This document shows positions 11,198 through 22,970 of a stretch of 64,000 nucleotides of DNA, in pieces. Under the pieces are notes generated by a model. It was not told the origin of the DNA. It saw only the letters and a list, made by a program, of their open reading frames with translations, and did no database searches. The translations under genes were made by a program, and so were the position numbers. Every line of letters starts with the position of its first letter. The first letter of the stretch is position 1. Origin of the DNA: Brachypodium distachyon (lineage: Eukaryota; Streptophyta; Magnoliopsida; Poales; Poaceae). The DNA is taken from positions 35,092,150 through 35,156,149 of the forward strand of contig NC_016134.3 in NCBI RefSeq assembly GCF_000005505.3, in the 5' to 3' direction.

Positions 11198-12084
11198 GTA
11201 TGTTATCTAGTGTTACTATTTTTACTGCTCTCAGTTAGAGAGTAGCACGGTGGTGCTCATATTGACCTTTCATGCGCCCTTCTCACATTGTAGGCCGTGT
11301 TTGTTCGACCATGCACACGTGTCTCCGTTGCATCACATTACCCTAAATGCAGTGGCTCTACCTCACTGTGTTGTGAGCTTCACTGACAATTATTTTACTT
11401 TCTGTTCCTTAATGTTTGCTCAATATATGTGTATATATTATTCAGATCTGGGGACCTTAGTACGATTGTTGCTTGCTATATGTTGGTGGTTCCATCTTCC
11501 ATGGAGTATGTACTACCATCCTGATGTTACCATGTCATTTCGTTCGGTGACTGTAATCGGTTTTATTGTCTTTAACTGCAGTTCACACTGTTATTTTACT
11601 TAACTCAAAAATAGTCAGTGTGTCCTGGTTTCAATGGTTGCACGCTGTTTTTACCTTATGAAGTAATGGGGTCCCAGTTTTTCCCGTATTAGAGGGGAAA
11701 ACAAATACGGGTGTCAGGAAATTCAGGTGCTTAATTCATCATCCAACAAACAATTTGAACAAACTCGTGACAACTGACAGTACATCAGGGGTGTGTACAT
11801 TAAGAGCGAAGGAAGCATTTCTCTAGCTGGTACGCTTGAGACACAACAATCAAACATGTTTACGGAGTATCTAAACGTTACCGTGACAAAATATTACATG
11901 TATCTAAATGTTATGATATTAAGAGACAAAATATTACATGTATCTATACGTTTTTGGGTATAAATACATTCATATTTGGACAAATTTAAGTCACTCGATA
12001 TGGGACGGAAAAAGTTTTTGGCAATTAATGTCTGAATATAAAATAAGCGAGGATTATAATTATTTATTAGAATGAGGACTATAA
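11198..12084. other. Annexin 3' flank with a Stowaway remnant
   Basis: The 3' UTR of annexin is expected in the first few hundred bases; no poly(A) signal could be assigned with confidence. About 11890-12010 carries taaatgttatgatattaag, tacatgtatctatacg and ttggacaaatttaagtcact, matching the Stowaway-type MITEs found elsewhere in the window. No further gene seen. Confidence 0.5.
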
Positions 12085-12087
12085 TTA

Positions 12088-13141
12088 GGGTCCGTTCGAT
12101 AAACACTTGCTCTGTCAAAATCCCGAAATCGAGCGAAACTGGATCGATTTATCCGTTAGGTGGGATGCTCCGGCTCTGGTATTTATAATAGCCTCTAAAT
12201 ATCAGTCCTTATTTAGTTTTGCTATTACACTAACTACTGGGACCGACATGTCAGTGGGTCATTTCTTTTATTTTCCTCCTCTGATCTGCTTCCTTCGGTC
12301 CACATTGACTAGGGAGACGACGGCGAGCTGCAGCTGGGCTGCACAGGGCAAGGTGGCCGACGGCGGCGAGGTGCAGCCGGGCTGTGCGGCGAGAGCAGCG
12401 GCTAAGGTCGGAGCTGACGGGATCGGGAACGGTGGGCGAGGGTGAGGGGAGCAGCGGTGAGGGGGACCGGCGGCCGAGGTCGCAGCTCACACACACGGAG
12501 GCCGGCGAAGGGTGTCGCGGCGGGCCGGAGAAGGATCCCAGCGGCAGAGGCGGCGCGGCCCAAGGAGGATCCGGCTCTGGATCCAGAGGCCGCCGGCTCT
12601 GGAGGAGGTGGGGGACCGGCAGGTGCGGGCGGCGGACTGTTGGCGACGATCGGCGGGTGCGGGCGGGGGACTGGCGGTGACGGCCGATGGGGCAGGCGGC
12701 GGACCGGCGGCGGCAGTCAGGGGCGCAGCTTCAGCGTGGGACAGAGACCGGATAGAGGAGAGAAGAGGAAGGGATGGGCTGACGTGGATGAGAGTAGGGG
12801 CTGTCCCCGGAGCGAGGGGTGAGAGGGGAAATGCAGGTGCCTTCTTACTTTGGTTTCAATAGGGGTCATGCTGAAACGTTTTTTTGGTTCCGGATCCTAA
12901 AAACTGAATGGGGACCCTGCTGAAGATGCTCTTATGTTCGGCGGGCGAGGTGAAAGATTGCATGTAATTACATGGAACTGGGATTTGGGGCTGATGAGAT
13001 CCGGACAAAAAACGAGCTCTACGAATTTGAACTACACCCCGCTCCGCTCCACGAATTGAAGTCCGCGGATTTTTTCTGTTCGCCTCGGCTCCACCCGCTC
13101 CGGCTGCGGAGCTGGAAGTGAGGGTGCTCCCAAACGGAATC
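12088..13141. mobile_element. Tourist-like element with GC-rich interior
   Basis: Left end GGGTCCGTTCG preceded by TTA (12085-12087). Right end CAAACGGAATC followed by TTA (13142-13144); reverse-complemented it is GATTCCGTTTG, giving imperfect 11-bp inverted ends. The interior at 12300-12830 is GC-rich and open in several frames on both strands, with no recognisable protein. It may be captured gene sequence. Confidence 0.4.
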
Positions 13142-13180
13142 TTAGTTAATAAATTTGTGAATAAGAAAATGGTTAGTTTT

Positions 13181-13379
13181 ATATATGCCACTACAATTTG
13201 ATGAATTTGAAATATACCATTGTAACTTTCATTCTTTCGAAAACTGGCACTACAAATTCACAGATTCTTCAAAATGCCATTACCATGGGTTGAAAGATGC
13301 CACCGCAGTGACAATTTTTCAAAGGATGAGAATTGGAGTGGCATTTTTTGAATTTGCCAAAAATTGCAATGGCATATAT
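13181..13379. mobile_element. Short foldback MITE
   Basis: Left arm atatatgccactacaattt; right arm aaaattgcaatggcatatat is its imperfect reverse complement. About 200 bp, with further short internal inverted matches (tggcactacaaattca and gaatttgccaaaaattgc). No coding capacity. Confidence 0.55.
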
Positions 13380-13673
13380 CAAGTTAACACGGAGAAAGAA
13401 AACTACATGTGACGTGGAGGAAATATCTCTTTAGATAAAAGAAGGTGTATAAGAAGTACTGTATCCAGCCGCACAATTGTACAAGAAATTATGCTAACCC
13501 ATGCTGTAATTGCGTTCTTACATTTGTCGTCGGAAGCAGTTGACCTTTACAAACAAGTTATTTGGATTTACATGGACCAAAGCTAACAACAAAACCAGAC
13601 TTGGATAATTATACCTGATGTCTTAATTTGTGCTGGTATCTAAAGGAGCATATGCCATTATTCACAGCGCTAG

Positions 13674-14042
13674 CTAAATTCTCAAATGGCGCACATCTGT
13701 GTATACAGGAAGACATTTGTACATGATATCCTGAGAAAGCGAGTGAAATACGCTCATCAGATTGCGCGACTTGTGTGCCAATCGATTGTTTATCAGGTTA
13801 GAAAGTTCCGAAGCATTTCTTAGTAGAAAACCAAAGAGTCCAGAAGAATGCAACCCAACCTGCAATGGTATTCATGGTCAGCCGGATTGCCGTCAAATAG
13901 GCTTGATTAACATTTTGCTAGTTATGCAGGAAGCGATCAACACGATGCTTTTTCACTCTCTGTTAATGTTCCTGGTTTGCTCCGGCAAATGATTCGTGAC
14001 ATTTTCCTGCAACTTAGTTCTTTTGTTTTGCCTGCTGATAAG
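13674..14042 (+). pseudogene. Two protein-like segments, unrecognised
   Basis: 13674-13796 can be read as HICVYRKTFVHDILRKRVKY followed by AHQIARLVCQSIVYQ and then CAG|GTTAG, a donor-like site. 13930-14041 can be read as DAFSLSVNVPGLLRQMIRDI followed by FLQLSSFVLPADK and AAG|GTATTC, again donor-like. Both look like real protein text, but the intron phases do not match between them and no start or further exons were found. A decayed or captured gene fragment is the most cautious reading. No function is proposed. Confidence 0.28.
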
Positions 14043-14150
14043 GTATTCAGAGCAAAAAATGTTTTGATTTTATTATCATGCCGAAAACAACAACAAAATG
14101 GCAGCACTACGTCATCAGTTTGCCCTAGTTGATTATCTTGGACACATCAG

Positions 14151-14413
14151 GCCTTGTTTGACACCAGTGTATTTTTAGTTACAAGTGGATTGAGTATTCG
14201 AGAGGATTGGATGTTCACATGATACCCTCTGTCCTCAAATCCCCTTCCACCCAAAACACTACTATGATAAATACAAAAATAAGGTGTTTTGTGGGAGAAA
14301 TCTAGAAATTATCCCTTGTAATCCATGCATGCCAAACGTCTCATTTTGAGATTTCTAATATTTGAGTGTAATACTTTACAAACACTAGAAAAAACATTAA
14401 TGCCAAACAAGGC
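14151..14413. mobile_element. MITE with GCCTTGTTTG ends
   Basis: Left end gccttgtttgacaccagtg; right end cattaatgccaaacaaggc, an imperfect reverse complement. About 260 bp, AT-rich, non-coding. Class uncertain (hAT or Tourist-like); no target duplication was assigned. Confidence 0.55.
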
Positions 14414-15197
14414 TTCACGTGTTCGGTAGGAAATGTCATTAAGGAACCCCACTCTTTGAGGCACTAGTAACACGAAATCCCAGCTTTTAGAAATTTTATC
14501 AACGTAACCATATATTTTCAGGCAAGATGTATCACGGAATCAAAATTTTCTTTTCCAGTGAACTAATTGTCGAAATTAATATCCATGACCCGCATGACAA
14601 CTTCCACATGGCAAGTACTAGTAGTCAATCAAACGCAAATGTCCTACCAAAATGAACTAATCAAGCTAAATAGTACTATACCATTTACATCATGAGTGCC
14701 GCCAAAATTCCATTTTTGTACTCTTGCAAATCCTCGACTTTGTATAACCCTAGCCCCAATTTCATTAATTAATCTAAAGATTGGGTTCCTAGAAGTGTAA
14801 TTTCTTAGTTGCTTGTGATATAGAGCCGAAGCTTTCATTTGTTACCGGAACTTTGACGATGCCTACGCACGAAGTCGAAACCGTCTTGAAACGTTGAACC
14901 TCACTAGAAGGACAAAAGATTTATGAAGCCTGAGATATCTGAATTGTTTTAGCAGTTTGAATACACATGTTGCAACCATAGGAGTGCCGAAGCTCCAGAA
15001 CAAAATCATATGTTGATGGCTCTTTCCTAATTGTCGCTTTCAGGTATTAGAAAGGTAGAAACGCATATGCCAGCGAGCCACGCAGGCTGCAGGGAGAGAT
15101 CGACTCGTTGACAGGAAAATAAAAATAAAAATCAATGTAGCCTGAAAAGAAGCATCCATCGCAGGAGTGAAAAAACGAAGCAGAAGATGAGACGTAC
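14414..15197. other. No gene recognised; expected 3' part of the membrane-protein gene
   Basis: The minus-strand gene at 15198-15812 must continue into this interval or beyond, because its second exon ends at a GTACGT donor. No acceptor and coding block could be assigned by eye. Frames that run across the donor add polar and aromatic residues unlike the upstream membrane segments and are taken to be intron. Confidence 0.35.
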
Positions 15198-15812
15198 CTG
15201 TGGCAATCGTGATGGCAATGACTGTCGCCATGGTCGTGACCGAGATAACGAAGACGACGACCGACAGTGCACTGACGTACATCACAGCCAGGAGTGCTCC
15301 GGCGGCGGCCAGGGAAATCCCGATCGAGACGACGATCGCGGCCGTCGCCGCCGCCATCAGGAAGAAGGCGAAGATCAGAAGGAGAGTGAGCGGTACCAAT
15401 GCCAGGGATCCAACCTGAGAGGGGATGCTGTTACAATTGGTTGGGTTGGGATGATGCAGATCAAGAAATCGTTGGACTGATGAACGTTAATTCAATCTGA
15501 TTAATTTGGAGCCCATGTATGCGTGGGTTGATCCGGCCGGCAGGCGGAATGGCTCACCGATATGACGAAGAGAGCGCGGACGGCGCCGCCCCCCCTCGTC
15601 CACGCCACGAGGCTGCGTCCGGCGTTCTCGAGTGGCCATGGCGACGCGCCGGCGCACGTCTCGTCTAGGAGGCGCCGCGGTCGTAGCGGCGGCTCGCCGC
15701 CGTTGACGAAGCCGCAGGGAACGGCCGGGAGAGTAGACAACGACGAGGAGGAAGAGGCCTCGCTGACGCCGTAGTGGGCGCGCGCGGCGCCTTCCGAAGC
15801 GTCGTCGCCCAT
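15198..15812 (-). CDS. Uncharacterised membrane protein, two exons seen
   Basis: Exon 1 runs 15812-15558: 85 codons, starting MGDDASEGAARAHYG, and ends ATATCG|GTGAG. Exon 2 runs 15414-15198 after CTCTCAG and ends ACAG|GTACGT. The join is in phase 0. Residues 1-70 are polar, with a Ser run and basic patches. From about residue 75 the chain is almost continuously hydrophobic (ALFVIS, then LALVPLTLLLIFAFFLMAA and AIVVSIGISLAAAGALLAVM), room for three or so membrane passes. The terminal exon or exons were not found. I do not recognise the family. The clean splice sites, GC-rich first exon and uninterrupted frame support a real gene rather than a shadow. Confidence 0.55.
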
Positions 15813-17868
15813 GCTTCGGGGCCTTCGGGCAGTGGTCGTTGGTCAAGTGATCGAGCCGAGTCAAACACTGGCGCGCAAAAGCTGTTGGTGTTGAGACCGA
15901 TCCATCCAACGGATGTATTCATGTGTGTGGTCAGTGTCGTCCGTGCTGACTTGGCATGCACGTCGGACAGCAACTTATCGTAACCGCTAGCTAGTTCCTT
16001 GAATGTTTCAGGAAAACGGAAATGGAGTGCTTTTCATGTGCAAAGCGACTTTCGATCTTTGTTTTGGTAGTAACCAAGTTGCGCGCTGATCTAAGGTGTT
16101 GAGGCTTCGTCTCTCAGTGTTGAAAATCTCAGAGCCGCTGAGTTCAGTAACGAAACCACTGGTTTTTCCTCTTCTGTCAAATTTCTGCTAATATCAACAT
16201 GTAAGAACTTTAGCCTTTAGCCGTCCGATTGACTGGGATGTAAAATATGGCCATGGAAGAATGCTTTACGTTTTTTTTTTTCGAGGGAAGGAAGAAGCTT
16301 TACGTGAAACTCTGGAAGCCATAACCGTCAGTGGTGGCTTCTTTTTTTGGCCATCGGTGAAATAATGGTATTTAGCTTAGCAAAGCCCATATGTCAAAGA
16401 ACAGAACGTTGCATCAATGGGCCGCGATCAGAAGCGTTGCATCAGTCGGTCGGCTTTAACAAGGCTGGCTGGCCCATTATATGTGCTAGTTTTTGGGCTG
16501 CTTTCAGATCCTCTAATTTTTTTGCACCTGGGCTGGGCATCCTCTACCACAGTTTTGCTTCCAGCAGTACTGCAGTGTGTAGTATGACCAAGGAAAACAT
16601 TCTCTTCCCTCGAAAAAAGAAGAGGAAAACATTCTCTCTTTCCCTAAAAAAAAAAGATATTTCTTCCACGCGCCCCTCGCTGTCACGCTGGCGAATCCTC
16701 CTCCCTTCCTCCAGCCCAAGGCGAGCACAGTGCACCTTAAGTTCCTAACAACTTCGGCAGACCGTGCAGTTTCCAGCCATGCCTTTCCTTAAACACGCCT
16801 CAATCGGGCAGCTCGGTGCCTCGATCGGCAGCTCGCAGGTCACGGGTCCCTTCAATCTTCTTCCCTCCCAGTTCCAGCACGCCCGGGCAACAAGAAATTA
16901 AAAGAAGAAAAATCTCGACCAATGCATCATGCATATATATGGGCCAAATCAACGCCCAATTATACGCCCTTGACATTTATGCCTGATACTGTTCGTGCAT
17001 GTGTACGTACTGCAGCTAGCTCGTACTACTGGACAGACAGAGAGCTAGACAGACAGACAGATGCTACATTACGCACTGACGACGGTATGTAGTGTGGGTG
17101 CCATGATCAGCAGCTGGTGCGTGCGTACATGTCCACATGATTTCTCTTTGTTAATTTATCTTAGTTGCCGGGGTATGAACAGCTATAGTACGTACGATCG
17201 ATCGATCTCGCGTACAGGAGGGCCGGGAGCTGGGGATTACGTGCGTCATGCATCGTGTGTGGGCTCCACCGCGCGCATAATTAATATCTCTACCAGCACT
17301 AGTAACTACGTGGTACTCCCTCCGATGCATACAATTTTGAGTGTAGATTTTAAGCACCAGTGGTTTCCAAACATTCTGAAACATTTGACCACAAGTTCAC
17401 GTGGTACTACTTATCTATTAATAGTTTTAGTATATACCACCTACGCAAGACAACGAATATTAGGTACTAAAAAAACAACCATCTCGGTGTACTCAAACTT
17501 CATTTTTCAGAGTTCTCGGAAGAAAACTACGTTTTCACACAGCTTATATTTTGCGTAGAAGCAAGGTTTAAAATTTTCAATTTTGATAAATTTCTGACAT
17601 TTTGATAATTTCATAAACTTTTGGATTTTGGTGGTTGAAATTTCTCCAAAAAATAACCAAACTTTATCAAAATTGCAGCAAACCATTAATTTGTAATCAA
17701 ACTGCCGAGCTCTCAATAAAAAATGATAAAAATTGCATGCTGGATTTAGGATGGATCAAGTTTCCATAAACTATTTTACATTGGGCTCAGATTGTAGTCA
17801 AACTGAAAATTTTAACCATAAAGGTTAATTTCAAGGCCTACCAAAATTTCTTATAAATTTAGGATGTA
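15813..17868. other. Intergenic with simple repeats
   Basis: Upstream flank of the minus-strand membrane-protein gene. Contains a local duplication near 16590-16650 (ggaaaacattctct with ttccct) and an (AGAC)n stretch near 17032-17060. A half Stowaway-type end (actccctccgatgcat) lies near 17315. No protein-coding gene seen. Confidence 0.4.
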
Positions 17869-18064
17869 GCTATATCTAAGTTGCCTGATTTTTAAGCAAA
17901 TGGCTTAAATCTAAGTTGACTAATCAGTGCCGTTGGATTGGTATTTAGGTCTCGTTTTACCCTTCTTTTCATCACTGTTTCGAATATTAAAGCACCCATC
18001 ATATCAAACGGCTGAGAAATCAACTTATCTCTAACTAAAAATCAGGCAACTTAGATATATCTTT
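17869..18064. mobile_element. Foldback MITE of about 196 bp
   Basis: Arms of about 30 bp: ctatatctaagttgcctgat at the left, atcaggcaacttagatatat at the right, near-perfect reverse complements. Non-coding interior. Confidence 0.7.
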
Positions 18065-19102
18065 AAAAAATTTAGAAGTTTTTTGTGCAATTATTATTGG
18101 ATTATATACATGCATAATTTTTTTGGAATTTTTGAAACCCGGAATTGTTTTTCTGTATTATGGGCCAGAATTGGGTACCGACCGCGGGAAACACCGGGCT
18201 TGCTATGACCCAATGGAACAAGCAGCGCATCCTGCCGGCCCACGCTGCTGTAGGAAAAAAAGCAGTAAGGGTGTTTGACGCACATCGTCTAGTGACTGGG
18301 CCCACATGAGGGATCCGTCCTTTCTAAAAGACCAGTGAGGACGGTGCGTGTGATAAATAAAGAGGAGAGCGACTAGAGAGAAAAAGCCATAGCTGGGCAG
18401 AAGAAAAAAAAACAAGTGGTCATACATGCACCTCCATCATAAGGCCATCATGACTTCCTTTTGTGTCAGTGTCAAAACAAAATAGAGAAAAGAAGAGAGA
18501 GAGGGAGAGAAGCAAAACGTTGGGGGTGGTAGCTAGCCTAGCGGTGGCAGGGGCAGGGAAAGGGAGGCAGGGCCACACCGGAGCTCAATCATAAAGCAAT
18601 GGATTACAAAATCATGGCATTCTCCTCTCACCTCTGCCCACCCCTCTCTCTCCTCCCACAATCTGTATTTATATCAGGGATGTTGCTCTTTTACTCCCTG
18701 CTGCCTCAAGTCAGTCGGTCACTCTGTGCTCCCCTCTCTCTCTCTAAGACAATGTTTCTGTCCACTCCATCAATCCTCCCTCCTCTCTCTCTTCCACTGC
18801 CTCTCAATCTCTCTGACAAAGAGAAGTCATAGTCGAGGAAAGCAGTAGAATACTCTGTGCGGGTGACTGACAGCAACTTCAATGCTCTCTCCCTCTTTGT
18901 CATTCCTCCCTCTCTCTCTAGCTTGCGCTGTCTGTGGCTTCTTTCAGACCTGAGCTGAGAGCCTTTGCTCCTCCATCCCCATGTCGGGAAACGTTATTTT
19001 ACTGTGGATTTCCCCTGTTACTATTCCTACCGCCAAAGCTTTTCGTTTTTTCTTTGACCACACGGCGGCACACGGCGGCACAGGTAGCCGCACGAAGTTC
19101 CA
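18065..19102. other. Intergenic, GA/CT-rich tracts
   Basis: Extended purine runs on the plus strand (18480-18515) and CT runs (18640-18800, 18885-18925), resembling a plant 5' leader or promoter-proximal sequence. No supported gene or precursor RNA follows. Confidence 0.35.
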
Positions 19103-21223
19103 GGGGTTGTTTGGTTTGTGCCAAATCCAACCCTACCAAATATTGGTAAGATTTGTCATGACAATTTTTTGTCAAGGATTTCTTGGTCCTCATTTTGTCA
19201 ACTACTTTCTCCGTCCATGTATACTAGGCGTTTTAATTTGAGTTTTTTTACGGTACCCATATACTGCTATTTGAGAGGGAGCGGTATAAACTTCATCTGA
19301 CCGTTGATTTCTAAAATAATTAGACTTCCTTTCAAAGGGTAATTAAGTCTACAATTTTTGGGTTCGATAGATTCGTTCGATTCATGCCCAAACACTCAAT
19401 CTGAACGAACTCCGTTCTACCATGGTCATGGCCGGGCTCCTGCCGCCGACATCAACGATGTCTTTCCTCTGCGTGTGAGTTCAATTCCTTTGAGACAGTC
19501 CGTACGTACATCGCCACCGCTCGCCTGTGCCAGTCGTCTGACGCTATGCGCCTCGTCAATCTCCAGTTAGCATCCATGTGTGCTGCTATTCCATCGTGTG
19601 GTCTCGTCTTACGATGGAGAAATAGTTAAATGCATGCGAAGTCCTACTATTATTGGTGAGGTGTCAGATTGGTCCTATATTTACGAAACTTGGATCCTAA
19701 TTTTTCTTATACCGCTCAGTGAGGTCCTAATCTGGTTTCCGCTGCCAGGTAGGCAACATTTTCACAAAAATCCCCCTCAAAAATGCTCTCTTCTAATTTT
19801 GTGGCCCTCCCCTCGTTCACCTAGCTGCAAGCGCGTCGCCGAAGACCCTGGCCAAGCCCTCATCAATGGCCACGACGCCGAAGACCCCGTCCAAGTCCAC
19901 CTCCCGTGCGCGGCTCTCACAGTTGTAGGCCTCGACAACTCATATTATAGCATCCTTGACTGCCCACCCCCGGCGACCTCAAAGAGTCTAGCCAAGTCCC
20001 AGGCCATTGCTCCGCCTGAAAGAAGTGCAGCACTCCCGACCCGCCCCGTCGTCGTCGGGCCATTGCTGTGACTCAACGTGAGCCTCTTCTCCATGTCAGG
20101 CGCCACCTCTTTCTACAGAAGTCAGGGAGCTTTCTGCAAAAACTTCAGGCCAATGGTTATTCTTTGCGGGACCCATCGATGTGTCCATGGTCAACGAGAC
20201 ATGTCTGACAGTCAACGACGCGTAAACCAGATTAGGACCTCGCGTGAGTGGTATAAGAAAAATTAGGACCTAATTATGCGGTTTTATAAATATAGGACTA
20301 AACTGACACCTCACCGATAATAGTAGGACTTCGCATGCATTTAATTAAAAAGCACGGTAGTTCAACGGTTGACAAGATCGATCTACTATCACACATCTCT
20401 TGAAGTATGATAATCAAAGAGCCAGTATATTGAATGAAGCTTTCGATTGCATCTGGATGTTAAATTCTTTCGTGGTTAAGTGATGTTGGATTGCTATTTT
20501 CTTCCGGCGGCTCTGTTCACCTGGTAATTAGGGGCCTCTGCTGCCGCACCCATCTCTTTGGAGTAGGGAGCCGAACACGCACGATCTAGGGTTAGCCACC
20601 GGTGGTGCCGCCGTCTCATCTCTTGCCGCATGCCCGCACCAATCTCATCGCCACAGCTATCAAGGGGGAGCGTTGAAGTTGCAGATTGCTGGCGGCAACG
20701 GCGATAGAACACATGGTTCAGGGGAAATTATTTGTCTCATGTGCCAATTTTGCCCCCTTTACCTGGTATACTGCTCACGATTTTGTCGCCGTCAGTAAGC
20801 AGTATAGATCGATTTGGACCATCAGATCCAAGAGAATGGACGGCTCATATCCAGTTAAGGGCACCGTAAAAGAACTCTTTAATTTTGGCACAGATACCAA
20901 GAAGCTGGAGACTGCAGTTAGCCTTGCATGCAGCGATTGATCGCGTAGGCAGCCATTATTTAGTGCATGCAGTGTTGGGCGGAGGGTGTTTCAGGAAGGA
21001 GCCTGGCAAAAAGGTTTTGCGCCTTGTATAGATGGACTGCGGAAGTTGAATAAGACGTCCATAAAAATGAGACGGAGGGAGTATTTGGCAAGAATATGTG
21101 AGAGAGGTGGGTTGAATCATATTGGCAACCAAAATTTTAGCAATGAAGTAAACAACAACCAAATAACTATAAGCTCCCAAATTTTTGGCAAGGGTGGTTG
21201 GGGCCACAAACCAAACAGGCCCC
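19103..21223. mobile_element. Nested element complex, outer ends GTTTGGTTTGTGGCC type
   Basis: Outer left end GGGGTTGTTTGGTTTGTGCC; outer right end, reverse-complemented, GGGGCCTGTTTGGTTTGTGG. Inside it, a Stowaway-like pair: CTTTCTCCGTCC at 19205 and GGACGGAGGGAG-like sequence ending at 21081, each next to TA (19203-19204 and 21082-21083). Inside that is the long-TIR foldback at about 19628-20342. The outer sequence joins across the inner TA sites (attttgtcaac to tttggcaagaa), consistent with successive insertions. No intact gene is present. Confidence 0.5.
19628..20342. mobile_element. Long-TIR foldback element, possibly Mutator-like
   Basis: Inverted arms of about 115 bp. The left has ttaaatgcatgcgaagtcct, ggtgaggtgtcag, ctaatttttcttatacc and gaggtcctaatctgg. 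The right is the reverse complement of all four in order. The interior (19750-20220) is GC-richer and can be read ASPKTLAKPSSMATTPKTPS in one frame, so it may be captured host sequence. No flanking 9-bp duplication was found, so Mutator assignment is tentative. Confidence 0.55.
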
Positions 21224-22237
21224 TAATTTGTTATTCATCCGCAGGAGCATAGAGCATGCCGTAGATGATTACTTGGTCTTTTTTGTTGACTTAATTGCCC
21301 GTGTGTTATCAATAGATGGTACGAACATATCTCTCCCTCTTCTTCTTTAGGAAAAGGGCAAAGGTGTCGTCGTTTGGGGAGTATCTAGCTAGCTTTGGTC
21401 TCACTTTATGTCAATCTCGACTCACTCCCCGTATCAATAATGACGGTGATCTGCTGCTGCTGCGTGCACACCATGCTGCTGAAACAAAGTGTGCAAACTT
21501 AGCCCTAGCTATACACCCACCTAGCTAAGCTTCGAGGTCTTCAGATAGTTGATCTTTTTTTTTTAGGGAACAGATAGGTGTGTGATGGGATTAAAAAAAT
21601 CCGGCCGGTCCTGCCCTGCCCCTCCGCGTGGCGCGTGCGGATTGGCTGGCTTGGTGGTAGGAGAGTCGTGTGGAGGAAAAGGGAATGGGAATGAGATGAT
21701 AATATTCTTTGCTTGTTGGTTTTGTCCTACTCCTACTGCTGCTGCCTCCTATCTAGAGCCAGCCTTCGTAGAGCTGAAAAGAGAAAGGCTGTGTGTATGT
21801 AGAGCTGAAAAGACTAGGGGTGCCATCGGGGAGTTAAATTCTTCCAACCTCCCCCATCTATTCTTGCTTCTCCTTTACTGGTATACATATGTCCATATAT
21901 CATAGAGTATCGTCGCTGATGGGAGTGCCGGCCCACTGCACATAGTAACATTTGCTTGGGTGGACGTGTGTGCTTAATCGGATCCCTTGTGCACGAGGCT
22001 ATATGTGCATGCATGTGTCTTCCTTCACTAGCTAGCTAGCCCCTAGGAACTCATTAAAAACTGCACAATTGCAGCGGTGAATGGTCGATGTCTACTTGCG
22101 TGCTTCGTCGGGGCCGGCATGCAAACTCTAGACGAATGATATTTCTTGGAAGAGTTCTGAGGCAACTAAATCAAAATAGTACGAATTGAGTACCAAAAAA
22201 CGATGGAATTAATTACACTGATCTCTGCTCTGTACTT
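21224..22237. other. Intergenic, nothing recognised
   Basis: No conserved reading frame, RNA gene or element boundary identified. Confidence 0.35.
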
Positions 22238-22238
22238 A

Positions 22239-22403
22239 GGCTGCGTTTGGCATTAGGTGCATTATCATAATCCAGCTTTTTACAACCAACTTCTGACTTC
22301 ATTTGACTTGCCAGTTTTTTTATGCTAGTTGTAGAGTGTATTTTTCAATAGCAGATTATAAATAAGTTTAGCACATCACAATTCAGCAATGCCAAACTAA
22401 GCC
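22239..22403. mobile_element. Tourist-like MITE of 165 bp
   Basis: Left end ggctgcgtttggcattagg; right end cagcaatgccaaactaagcc, the imperfect reverse complement. Non-coding. Confidence 0.6.
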
Positions 22404-22486
22404 TTCCTTATGAGTAAATCATGTGTTTCAAATATTTTTCTTTGACTAAAGACTGGCATGCAAAGAGGAGTGTCATTCAAAAAAAG

Positions 22487-22970
22487 AGTGAATTTCACTT
22501 TTTACCCCCACTTCCAACTCATCCCTCTGCTCTCACAAGCTCGACCGAATCCATTCCCTCGTTCCACCACGGTGCACACATGACTGCCACCTGTTCTGCT
22601 GCCATGGTAAAGTCCTATACTTAGGAGTTGGATGTGTGTGAGCAAGACAAGATAGATGAGTGGGGGTTGAGGAATGGATTCGGTCGAGTTTGTGAGAACA
22701 GAGGGATGGGCTGGCACGTGGGCCAGGGATCGAGGGGTATTAAGCGGGTGGGGTCCATCTGAGGAACAAAACCGCCTAGCAAAAGTTTCCAATTTGACAT
22801 CCCACGTTAGTCTGACGGATTGGCTATCATGTTAGAGCCTGACAAATTATTTGAATGGGATAAACACTGCCACAAGTTTGCAAAGAGGGGGTGAAATCTG
22901 GCACAACATTTTAAATTGGGTTATCATTGTTACAAATTTATAAAGTTGGGGTTGAAAGTGGAATTTAGTA
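22487..22970. mobile_element. Foldback element with a 46-bp internal hairpin
   Basis: Outer arms are imperfect: gtgaatttcactttttacccc at the left and ttggggttgaaagtggaatt at the right. Inside, 22514-22560 (tctcacaagctcgaccgaat core) and 22669-22714 (attcggtcgagtttgtgaga core) form a long, nearly perfect inverted repeat with about 108 bp between the arms. Open frames here are on both strands and unsupported. Confidence 0.55.

Noticed and set aside
12251..12862. Long Arg/Gly-rich frames on both strands
   Set aside because: Open in several frames through GC content; no conserved motif, start context or splice structure.
18480..18960. GA/CT tracts considered as a miR529- or miR156-type precursor
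   Set aside because: No matching mature sequence and no hairpin partner found.
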